Assembly (NCBI GenBank): GCA_964472395.1
Contig: CAYYMM010000100.1
Location: 1 to 17,513 of the forward strand
Direction of reading: 5' to 3'
DNA from: CALFER01 sp964472395
Lineage (GTDB): Bacteria; CSSED10-310; CALFER01
Length of the DNA stretch: 17,513 nt
Below are positions 1-7,717 of this stretch, piece by piece. The translations under genes and the position numbers were made by a program. Every line of letters starts with the position of its first letter. The stretch's first letter is position 1. The notes beneath the pieces were generated by a model that was not told where the DNA came from, ran no database searches, and saw only the letters and a program-made list of their open reading frames with translations.

Positions 1-1100
1 TCGTATTCCTGGAGTTCGATTTTCCGGATATCGATGACGTCATTCCATTCGGCCCCATGATGTTCTGGGGCGCTTGGTATGTGTCTGCGGAGGCGTATGG
101 GTATGACGTCAGAGAATTCTGGCTTGATGATGAGCATAAATGGACACCAACTCCGGCATCCTCGCCGGGAGCGACGAATACGCCAGGTCCGAATCCATCC
201 TCAACGCCGACACCGGGACTTTACGAACCCGGCGATCTGTATTCCGTCGATGGTATTACCGGAAACATGCGATTTGCCCCGCCCACAGGTCCGGGGGGGT
301 TTCTGCAGGGCTCACCGGCAAATGAACCGTGCCGCAACGAGATCGATGGAGTACAGTTCAGGCATGTGCTGACTCGTGCAATTGCGGTGATGGAAACGGA
401 AGTCACCCGACAGATGTGGGCGGATCTTAAATCGGTCCAGCCGGACCTTATGGATGATCCGAGCTTTCCGGACCTTGGCCCGACCATGGCCCATCCCGTG
501 CAAAATGCAACATGGACCCAGGCCGTGTTATTCGCAAATCTGTTGTCACTGCAAAGCGGCTATTCCCGCTGTTATTATGCGGATGAGAACTTTACGGTGC
601 CGGTGAACCTGCAGAACTACCTGGGTCCAGTCTTCTGCGATTTCAATGCCAACGGATATCGCCTGCCGTCAGAGGGGGAGTGGGAGTATTTTACTCGGGC
701 AGGCACAACAGGGATTTTCCCGTTTGATGAGGGGCAATATTCGACCGCGACCTGTGATTACTGCACACCGGGCCTACTGCCGGCACTGGAAGCCCACTGT
801 GTCTACTGCGCCAATGTCCCCAGCGAAAGCGAAGTTGTCGGAAGCAAACTCGCGAATCCCTGGAATCTGAAGGATACACTTGGAAATGTATGGGAATGGT
901 GCTGGGACAAAGGCGCGTACGAATATCCCGAAGGTGAACAGACAAACTACACCGGTCCATCGGAAGGGTATTACCGCGTCTATCGGGGTGGGGGCTTCTA
1001 CTGTTTCCCACGCTACTGTCGATCGGGAAATCGGTCTGGTTATTACCCGGATTTTACCTCCCCGGAGTTGGGTTTCCGCCTGGTGCGGACAATCATCTGA
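1..1100 (+). CDS. Exported SUMF1/formylglycine-generating-enzyme-domain protein, 5'-truncated by the window edge
   Basis: The reading frame is open from base 3, so the ATG at 57 is internal and the true start lies upstream. Bases 3-143 encode the tail of the novel shared domain (FxFP, then FGPMMFWGA, then VREFWLD), which best resembles the N-terminal copy in the 13093-14550 protein. A Thr/Pro linker follows (about 144-230), then an FGE-sulfatase domain to the stop. Family hallmarks are EVTRQMW, GYRLPSEGEWEY, NPWNLKDTLGNVWEW, RVYRGGGFYC and the terminal LGFRLVR. Human FGE uses a Cys-x4-Cys pair (C336/C341) to oxidise a substrate Cys to formylglycine. The same spacing is present here (Cys codons at 1002 and 1017), so true oxidase activity is possible, although many SUMF1-like proteins lack it. 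A CxxC-x11-CxxC insertion lies at 753-809. I infer export from the linker and shared domain; the signal peptide is outside the window. Substrate unknown. Confidence 0.85.
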   Translation, partial: VFLEFDFPDIDDVIPFGPMMFWGAWYVSAEAYGYDVREFWLDDEHKWTPTPASSPGATNTPGPNPSSTPTPGLYEPGDLYSVDGITGNMRFAPPTGPGGFLQGSPANEPCRNEIDGVQFRHVLTRAIAVMETEVTRQMWADLKSVQPDLMDDPSFPDLGPTMAHPVQNATWTQAVLFANLLSLQSGYSRCYYADENFTVPVNLQNYLGPVFCDFNANGYRLPSEGEWEYFTRAGTTGIFPFDEGQYSTATCDYCTPGLLPALEAHCVYCANVPSESEVVGSKLANPWNLKDTLGNVWEWCWDKGAYEYPEGEQTNYTGPSEGYYRVYRGGGFYCFPRYCRSGNRSGYYPDFTSPELGFRLVRTII

Positions 1101-1350
1101 TCAAGCGAATGGCATCGCGCATATCCAGTCCTTCAGTTCAAGGCATCGACGCGATGGTCGACTGATCCAGCTATGCTCTGGAAGCCGATTCCACTGGATC
1201 GCGGGAAACAAACCTGTCGATCGATAACTCCTTGAGGTCGGACGATACATGGCGATCATCGGAAATGGCCCGATACCGGCATAAATTGGATTTCTCCCCT
1301 CTCGATGTGACACAATACCAGACCTGCCTGTCGCCTGAAGGAGGAGTTTA

Positions 1351-4300
1351 ATGACGTCGAACAAGTTGGCAAAATTATATCTGGGGATCACTTTCCTGGT
1401 ATCTGTGTTCCCGATGTCGGTCACCGCAATCGCACCGGATACGGTGTTCGTGGAAGTGCCTGCACCGTCTGCGGTTCCGGAAGGACTCGCCCCCATCCGG
1501 TCTTACGAGTATGGCTCGTTTGTGTGGATGGAACTCACGAAACAGGATTTCGACACGCTCAAGACCTCCCAGGCTGCCTTCACGGAACATCCGGATATCC
1601 ACACGCTGATTCTCGGTGAACAGGCAATCGACACGCGTCACGGTCTTCCTCTCCTCCCGCAGGAATGGGATACGATCCCGTCGACGGACGCCGACCTGTA
1701 TATGGTCAAGTTTTCAGGCCCGACCCGCGATGAATGGATCGAGGACCTGCGATCCGCAGACCTCGAGATCGTTCAGTATATTTATCCATTCACTTATGTG
1801 GTCTGGGGTAGGCCAGAGCAGGTCAAACTGGCGGCTGTTTCGAACACGATTGTCTGGACAGCGCCATTCGCTCCGGCCTATCGCGTGCTGCCGAAATGGA
1901 GAAATCTATCGGAAACGGCAATCGACATGGATGTGCTGATGGTTCGCGCCGCGGACACGGACGGGATCATCGAGACGATGGAAGCGCTCGGAGGTATTCC
2001 GGATGGCCGGGCAATCCTGAACGCCACCTTCGAGATCGCGGGATTCAGGATGGCCGGATCAACGTTCCATCTGGCGGCTCAGATCCCCGGCGTCTACAGC
2101 ATCCAGCCGCGACCGACGGATGGCGGGTTGCGGGGTGAGATGAGTAATCAGGTCAATGTCAACAACGTGGACGTCACGAATCTCGCCTTTCCCGGTTACA
2201 ACACATGGCTTACCTCCGTCGGGCTGAACGGTTCGGGGGTCATCATGGCCAACGTCGACTCGGGTGTCCAGGAAACACATCCTGATCTCGTGAACCGATT
2301 TCTGACCTGTACGGGAACGACATGCAGCTCGACAAGCAGTTCGCACGGCACGCATACGGCCGGGATCATGGCGGCGGACGGCTCGTCCGGCACGGTCGAT
2401 TCCTACGGCTTCCTGCGCGGGCTTGGCGTGGCACCGGCGGCCAATCTCGTCGAACAGGTTTACAGCCCTTACTACACCTACACCAACGGCATGCTGATGC
2501 TCATGTCGGATTCCTATACCAACAACGCTGTTCTGTCGAGCAACAGCTGGGGTCCATCGGGATCGGCTCAGGGTTACGACAACGACACGATGCAGGTCGA
2601 TATCGGCGTGCGCGATGCGGTCTCCGGCACCGCAGGCAACCAGCCGCTCCAATATATCCTGTCGTTCATGAACGGCAACGGCGGGACCTCCTCACAAGGC
2701 AGTCCGGACGAGGCCAAGAACTGTTTTACGATCGGATCGACGAAGCTGCAGAACTCGGGCGGATCACAGATTCTCCAGATCGACGATATTTCCTCCAATT
2801 CGGCGCACGGGCCGGCGCTGGACGGGCGGAAGATCCCGCACATGGTCGCGCCGGGCTGTTACGTCGATTCGACTATCCCGACGAACTCCTGGGGCACGAT
2901 GTGCGGCACGTCGATGTCGTCGCCGCATGTTTCCGGAGCGGTCGCGCTGTTCTTCCAGTATTACCGCGGGTTGTTCTCGGGTATGAATCCGAGCGCCGCT
3001 CTGGTAAAGGCCGCGTTCATCTCGTGCGCGCATGACCTCTCCGGTCATCTCGACGCCGACGGCGGGACGCTCGGCCACCCGTTCGACTCCAAGCAGGGCT
3101 GGGGCCGCATGGACCTTGAAGCCGTTGTCGATCCGGCGGTTCCTGTCGTGTACTTCGACAATCCCCTCACACTGGACAATACCGGTGAGCAATGGGAGAC
3201 GACGCTGAACGTGTCCGACACTGGTCAGCCGCTGCGGATCATGCTGGTCTGGACCGATGCGCCGGGGCATGGACTGGGCGGATCGACTCCTGCCTGGAAC
3301 AACAATCTCAATCTGGAGGTGGTCTACGGCGGCAATACGTATCGCGGCAACTATTTTGCGGCGAGCGGATGGTCGCAGACGGGAGGCTCGGCGGACGGGA
3401 TGCATAATACCGAAGGCGTTTTCATCGGGCCGACGGCGTCCGGAAGCTTCACGGTGCGGGTGGTCGGCGCGAATATCTCCTCCGACGGCATACCGAACTC
3501 CGGAGATACCACGGATCAGGATTTCTCGATCGTGGTGCGCAATGCGAACATGGGCACTCCAACGCCGACGCCATCGGGACCGACGCACACGCCGACAATC
3601 ACTCCGACGCCGACTCGAACTCCGACGCCAACGAATACGCCGGTCCTCAGTTCCTGCACGGTCATGCTCGTCGACGACGACAACAACGCCCCGGACTGCC
3701 TCGCGTACTACACGGCCGCGCTCGATGCACTGGCGTACGGATACACCGTCTTCACGGTCGGCACGGGCAGCGAGAACGGTCCGACGGCGGCACAGATGGA
3801 TCCGTACGATATCGTGATCTGGTTTTCAGGCGACAAGTTCGGCTCCAGTTCGGCCGGGCCCAATTCGACAGACGAAGCCTCGCTCACGACCTATCTCGAT
3901 ACCGGCGGACGGCTGTTCCTCGATGCACAGGATTATCTGTATGACATGGGGCTGACGACATTCAGTCAGACCTACCTGGGCGTCAGCACGTTTACGAATG
4001 ACTCGGCGAACGCCACCTCCATTACAGGTGTCGCCGGTGATCCGGTCGGTGACGGACTCGGCCCGTACGCATTGAGTTATCCGGCAGGATTCTCGGATTA
4101 CGGCGATATCGTCAATGCCGGTACAGGCGCGTCGGTCGCATTCCAGAGTACACCGATCGGGAACAATCTGTGTGTCGACAAGGCGAGTGGATCCTGGCGG
4201 ACGGTGTTTTTCGGTACGTCCTGGGTGCCGGTTTATAACAGCAGTACCGCCAACGGGCGCGCTGCTTTGCAGGCGATCCTGGATTACCTCTGTCCGGTAA

Positions 4301-5253
4301 CGGGTCCGACGGCAACGCCAACCCGAACACCCACACCCACGAGTACGCCTGTTCCGCCGACAAACACGCCGACCTTCACACCGACACCGACCACTACTCC
4401 GGTTCCGCCGACCGCAACACAGACACGAACGCCCACGCCCACGAATACGCTAATGCCGCCAACGAACACGCCGACGCGGACGCCGACTGCAACAGACACA
4501 CCCGTTCCGCCGACAAGCACTGCGACAGGGACGCCAATCCCAGCCACGAATACCCCGACGTGGACACCTGTCCCGCCGACGAATACGCCTGTAATGCCGA
4601 CAGCCACGCAGACCAGCACTCCGGTTCCGCCGACTGTAACACCGACGCGAACGTCGACGCCCACACATTCACCGGTACCTCCGACGAATACGGCAACGCG
4701 CACCTCCACACCGACGAATACCCCGGTTCCGTCCACGAGCACGCCAACTCGGACCCCCACGAGCACTACTACTCCGGTACCACCGACGAACACGCCCGTC
4801 CTGCCGACGCCCACCGGCACATTCGTCCCGCCGACTGCTACCTCGGTACCTCCGACTGACACTCCCACCATCCCGTCCGCGACGCCCACTCCGGAATGCG
4901 ACACACTCGGTGTAACACTGGAAATGCCCGGCGACCTGTTTCGTTCCGGTGATCTCTGTTGGCTGCGTGCGCACGTGTGCAATGACGCGACCGAGACGCT
5001 TCAGGGTATGCCTCTGTTTGTGGTGCTCGATGTAGTCGGGGCATACTGGTTCTGGCCGACATGGTCAAGTGATATCGATTATGACCGTCGCGATTTCGTG
5101 CCGGGCCAGACAACGGTTGGGATCATTCCGGAATTCACATGGCCCGAGAACGACTCGGCATTCAGTGGTGCGATGTTCCACGGTGCAGTGCTGGACCAGG
5201 AGATGACGACACTGCTGGGTGAGATGGGCAGTTGGCGTTTTGGCTGGCGTTGA
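1351..5253 (+). CDS. Secreted S8 subtilisin-family serine protease, multidomain, with C-terminal novel domain
   Basis: The ATG at 1351 follows AAGGAGGAG by about five bases. It starts a signal peptide (KLAKLYLGITFLVSVFPM, about 26 aa) and a propeptide-like region to about residue 280. The catalytic domain carries Asp303 (ANVDSG), His332 (SHGTHTAG) and Ser521 (GTSMSSPH), with Asn443 in NGNGG the likely oxyanion-hole residue, so it should be active. Residues about 600-731 form a beta-sandwich with the LRIMLVWTD motif of KP-43-type subtilases. A short Thr/Pro linker follows (736-764), then a Rossmann-like domain (about 768-985; VMLVDDDN, YDIVIWFSGD, LDTGGRLFLDAQDY) resembling DJ-1/glutamine-amidotransferase-like modules of secreted proteins. 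A Thr/Pro linker of about 195 residues comes next, and the novel domain (1182-1300) ends the protein. Role: extracellular proteolysis, perhaps cell-surface tethered. The 250-bp gap upstream shows no convincing terminator or promoter. Family call secure; substrate unknown. Confidence 0.95.
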   Translation: MTSNKLAKLYLGITFLVSVFPMSVTAIAPDTVFVEVPAPSAVPEGLAPIRSYEYGSFVWMELTKQDFDTLKTSQAAFTEHPDIHTLILGEQAIDTRHGLPLLPQEWDTIPSTDADLYMVKFSGPTRDEWIEDLRSADLEIVQYIYPFTYVVWGRPEQVKLAAVSNTIVWTAPFAPAYRVLPKWRNLSETAIDMDVLMVRAADTDGIIETMEALGGIPDGRAILNATFEIAGFRMAGSTFHLAAQIPGVYSIQPRPTDGGLRGEMSNQVNVNNVDVTNLAFPGYNTWLTSVGLNGSGVIMANVDSGVQETHPDLVNRFLTCTGTTCSSTSSSHGTHTAGIMAADGSSGTVDSYGFLRGLGVAPAANLVEQVYSPYYTYTNGMLMLMSDSYTNNAVLSSNSWGPSGSAQGYDNDTMQVDIGVRDAVSGTAGNQPLQYILSFMNGNGGTSSQGSPDEAKNCFTIGSTKLQNSGGSQILQIDDISSNSAHGPALDGRKIPHMVAPGCYVDSTIPTNSWGTMCGTSMSSPHVSGAVALFFQYYRGLFSGMNPSAALVKAAFISCAHDLSGHLDADGGTLGHPFDSKQGWGRMDLEAVVDPAVPVVYFDNPLTLDNTGEQWETTLNVSDTGQPLRIMLVWTDAPGHGLGGSTPAWNNNLNLEVVYGGNTYRGNYFAASGWSQTGGSADGMHNTEGVFIGPTASGSFTVRVVGANISSDGIPNSGDTTDQDFSIVVRNANMGTPTPTPSGPTHTPTITPTPTRTPTPTNTPVLSSCTVMLVDDDNNAPDCLAYYTAALDALAYGYTVFTVGTGSENGPTAAQMDPYDIVIWFSGDKFGSSSAGPNSTDEASLTTYLDTGGRLFLDAQDYLYDMGLTTFSQTYLGVSTFTNDSANATSITGVAGDPVGDGLGPYALSYPAGFSDYGDIVNAGTGASVAFQSTPIGNNLCVDKASGSWRTVFFGTSWVPVYNSSTANGRAALQAILDYLCPVTGPTATPTRTPTPTSTPVPPTNTPTFTPTPTTTPVPPTATQTRTPTPTNTLMPPTNTPTRTPTATDTPVPPTSTATGTPIPATNTPTWTPVPPTNTPVMPTATQTSTPVPPTVTPTRTSTPTHSPVPPTNTATRTSTPTNTPVPSTSTPTRTPTSTTTPVPPTNTPVLPTPTGTFVPPTATSVPPTDTPTIPSATPTPECDTLGVTLEMPGDLFRSGDLCWLRAHVCNDATETLQGMPLFVVLDVVGAYWFWPTWSSDIDYDRRDFVPGQTTVGIIPEFTWPENDSAFSGAMFHGAVLDQEMTTLLGEMGSWRFGWR
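3556..3642 (+). repeat. Thr/Pro-rich linker-encoding repeat 1 in the subtilase
   Basis: A degenerate short repeat built on ACN-CCN codons encodes about 29 residues (TPTPTPSG, then TPTPTRTPTPTNTP). It joins the KP-43-like beta-sandwich to the Rossmann-like domain. Such linkers are flexible, extended and often O-glycosylated; glycosylation here is inference. Confidence 0.9.
4306..4890 (+). repeat. Long Thr/Pro-rich linker-encoding repeat 2 in the subtilase
   Basis: About 195 residues consist almost only of Thr, Pro, Ser, Val and Ala, in variants of the unit 'TPVPPTNTPTRTPTPT'. The DNA units (for example CCGACGAATACGCC) recur with many silent differences, so the repeat is old and diverged rather than freshly expanded. 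It spaces the catalytic and Rossmann parts away from the terminal novel domain, as a stalk would between an enzyme and its surface anchor. Copy number could vary between strains. Confidence 0.92.
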
Positions 5254-5424
5254 GCCGGGCGTGTTGAGAATCGGAATCCGGGGAGTTCGGATATGTCGCG
5301 TCTGGGAGCGATTCGAGTCTGCTGGGTGAAGGTGCAGCGACATTCAGGTAGATGCCGGATATCGCTAGATGCAGGAGCAGTGCCGCCTGCCTGCTGATCT
5401 CAGTCGAATGGTGATCGCGGCATG

Positions 5425-7359
5425 CTATTGGTGCCATCCGAAGGTGAAAACACCGAAGTCTCCAACGAGTTCCGTCATGTCTTGGTTGGTGATCCCTGTA
5501 TAAAAGTTGACACCGGACGCGGTACCAGCACCTGACGGCCATTCAAAAACCGGAATGACTTCGATAAACTGGACACCGGGCAGGATATCGATCATGTAGT
5601 AGGAGAAATCATCAAATTCGGGTGCGAAGATATAGAACCCGGCAATCTCCAGGATAACGAATACCGGCATGTCTTCCATGGTGTTAACGGCGGAACTGCA
5701 GATCACGACATCGCAATAGCATGCATCACCGGGACCAAAGTCCGACGATGGCATGATAATGTCACATCGGGTCTGTTCACACTCATATGCGTTCTGGAAG
5801 AAGTGGATTCCCATATCCACCTGACCGGTATCGTGAACGCGATCCGTCCGTGTCGAGGCTTCACTCAGCAAGTATATCTCATTGTTCAGTGTGAACGAGG
5901 TTTCTGCGCTCAAACCGCCTCCTGCATTCAGACACGGGCTGTCAACGGATTGCCCGGCGTCGATCTGACTTAAAAAGTAAAAACCATTATAAGCCTCGAT
6001 GAAGACAGGATCCTCATCGATGTTCCCGGTGCCGGCATACCCCCCCTGGATATCACTGTAGGTTATGGTAGTCGTCCCTGAGAACACGAACACCTCGTCG
6101 ATCTCATTGCTCCAAAGAATCGAGTTTCTCGCGGCAAGAGACCCTCCATTCTGTGAAATGGCGCCGCCGCCGTCCGATGCGTGATTGCCGTTGAAGGTGC
6201 AATTGGTGACATCACATTGAGAATCGATTGCAGAGACCCCCCCACCGAATTCATGGACCGTGTTCCAGTCAAATAGACAATCGAACAGTGTCAACGTGGA
6301 AGCCGTACCGAATATTCCACCACCACCTGAACCGCCGTCGTTCGTAGCAAACTCTCCACCGATAACTACCATTGATGCAGACTGGGTGAAAGCAGCTCCG
6401 CCAGCCGATCCGGCGCTGTTGGTATTCAGGAACGAAAACAGGATCTGGAGTTCGGAGTTCTCGGAAAAGATGCCACCGCCATGTCTTCCCGCTGAGTTGC
6501 TTCGGAGCAGACAGTGTGACAGACGGGCGGGGTTCGCACCCGGTGCCGCCGAGATATAGATTGCGCCTCCGTCTTCACCGCTCGTATTCACTGCCAGATC
6601 ACATCGGTTGAATATTGCCGATACATCTGAAAAAACATTCCCATAAAACACACCACCCCCGCTCATGTCAGCTGAATTTGTCTGGATTCGGCAATCTGAA
6701 AGCAGTAACGAGGAGTTCTGGCTGTAGATGCCGGCTCCAAAAACGGCAAGATTGTCACTGACAGTGCAGGAAGCCATCGTCAGATTCGAATCAGCAGTGA
6801 AAATTCCGCCACCGCTGGTATCGGACCTGTTGCCGCTGATGCTGCAAAACGACAACTCCAGTGAGGAGCCATTAAAGATTCCGATTCCCCCTCCCAGGAT
6901 TTCTGACCAGTTATCGGAGAACTCGCACAATGCGATCGAGATGGTGGATGCATCCAGTGTCAATCCGGCTCCGGGAGATGCTTGACGGGTGGCCGGCTGC
7001 CAACCCCCCCGGATGGAGAAGCCTTCAATCCGGGTTGCGGGTGCGGGTGGGATGTTCTGGCAGATCAAAACACGGTTCGTATCTTCTGCATCGATGACCG
7101 GAAGAGAATCATCTGTCATCCTGATCAGTTTTACTCCAGCTTTCATCATGATCGGGAATGTCTCGGGATACGTGGGATCGGATACGTTGTACGTTCCCGC
7201 CGCAACACGGATTTCATCACCGGAGTCTGCTCCCGCCATTGCGGAAGTAATCGTCTGATAGTCATGACCCGTCGAATGTCCCACCGTCAAAACGGACCCG
7301 CTCACACTGATCGGTAGGGACAATACGATCGCGATGAAAGGAAACCATGTGTTTTTCAT
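5425..7359 (-). CDS. Exported right-handed beta-helix (choice-of-anchor Q-like) protein with C-terminal novel domain, paralog A
   Basis: The ATG at 7359 is preceded by AGGAGG eight bases upstream and starts a clear signal peptide (MKNTWFPFIAIVLSLPISVSG); 644 aa. A DUF1565-like N-terminal segment (VGHSTGHDYQTITSAMA, then EIRVAAGTY) leads into parallel beta-helix coils of about 25 residues with repeated GGGI/GGGV turns (about 150-440). A closing segment typical of choice-of-anchor Q proteins follows (NSILWSN, YSDIQGGYAGTGNIDEDP, DSPCLNAGG). Such helices usually serve in adhesion or polysaccharide binding; some are lyases, but I see no catalytic signature. Residues 527-644 are the novel shared domain, in the place where sorting anchors normally sit. 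The gene is divergent from paralog B (7718-9640) and convergent with the subtilase gene, with 171 bp and no clear terminator between. The extra in-frame TTG start six codons upstream would overlap the ribosome-binding site and is disfavoured. Confidence 0.92.
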   Translation of the reverse strand: MKNTWFPFIAIVLSLPISVSGSVLTVGHSTGHDYQTITSAMAGADSGDEIRVAAGTYNVSDPTYPETFPIMMKAGVKLIRMTDDSLPVIDAEDTNRVLICQNIPPAPATRIEGFSIRGGWQPATRQASPGAGLTLDASTISIALCEFSDNWSEILGGGIGIFNGSSLELSFCSISGNRSDTSGGGIFTADSNLTMASCTVSDNLAVFGAGIYSQNSSLLLSDCRIQTNSADMSGGGVFYGNVFSDVSAIFNRCDLAVNTSGEDGGAIYISAAPGANPARLSHCLLRSNSAGRHGGGIFSENSELQILFSFLNTNSAGSAGGAAFTQSASMVVIGGEFATNDGGSGGGGIFGTASTLTLFDCLFDWNTVHEFGGGVSAIDSQCDVTNCTFNGNHASDGGGAISQNGGSLAARNSILWSNEIDEVFVFSGTTTITYSDIQGGYAGTGNIDEDPVFIEAYNGFYFLSQIDAGQSVDSPCLNAGGGLSAETSFTLNNEIYLLSEASTRTDRVHDTGQVDMGIHFFQNAYECEQTRCDIIMPSSDFGPGDACYCDVVICSSAVNTMEDMPVFVILEIAGFYIFAPEFDDFSYYMIDILPGVQFIEVIPVFEWPSGAGTASGVNFYTGITNQDMTELVGDFGVFTFGWHQ

Positions 7360-7416
7360 GGGAGGTTCCTCCTGCAACCAGTCGATATCAGTTTAGCTTA
7401 ATAGAACGATGATTTA

Positions 7417-7444
7417 ACTCTAGCAGATCGTGTACTTTTGTCAA
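7417..7444 (-). promoter_or_regulatory. Sigma70-like promoter for beta-helix paralog A
   Basis: On the minus strand a perfect TTGACA (7444-7439) is followed after 16 bases by TAGAGT (7422-7417, four of six matches to TATAAT). The predicted transcript starts about 50 bases before the ATG at 7359. Judged by eye. Confidence 0.5.
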
Positions 7445-7618
7445 AATGAGGTTTTTTTAGGGGATGATGAACTGGAAAGAAGACGTGACCGGCGATCGAC
7501 ACACACCACATGATTGTTCATCGGATCCGAACTCCATTCCGGGCCCTGGATTCTGTGACCGATCAGATCCGCTTCGCATCTTCTCATGATCCACTCGAAT
7601 GGCTCTGATGGGAGAATC

Positions 7619-7647
7619 TTGACTTTTGGATCCGAAAAGAATTGAAT
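7619..7647 (+). promoter_or_regulatory. Sigma70-like promoter for beta-helix paralog B
   Basis: TTGACT (7619-7624, five of six) is followed after 17 bases by TTGAAT (7642-7647, four of six). The leader to the ATG at 7718 would be about 65 bases. The spacer contains an imperfect inverted repeat, CTTTT-GGATCCG-AAAAG (7623-7639), that could be an operator. Judged by eye. Confidence 0.45.
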
Positions 7648-7717
7648 ATATGAAGATATCAAAGGAATGAATGCGTCGGAAGGATCCATCGACTTCCCAT
7701 CGTAGAAGGAGGATCTC

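Larger units (their letters stand above)
7360..7717. other. Divergent intergenic region between the two beta-helix paralogs (358 bp)
   Basis: Apart from the two opposing promoters listed separately, this stretch holds both ribosome-binding sites, a T7 run at 7452-7458 and an imperfect inverted repeat at 7623-7639. Both visible reading frames through it are antisense extensions of the beta-helix genes and have no start or codon pattern of their own. I see no RNA gene. Confidence 0.6.

Noticed and set aside
1232..1260. Possible promoter TTGAGG upstream of the subtilase
   Set aside because: No acceptable -10 box at 16-18 bases; other candidates in 1101-1350 were no better.
2764..3588. Minus-strand open frame (274 codons) inside the subtilase gene
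   Set aside because: It is Arg-rich, low in hydrophobic order and antisense to the catalytic domain with its intact triad. Shadow of GC-rich codons.
7452..7458. T7 run as a terminator
   Set aside because: No stem precedes it on either strand and it lies between divergent promoters, where no transcript would end.
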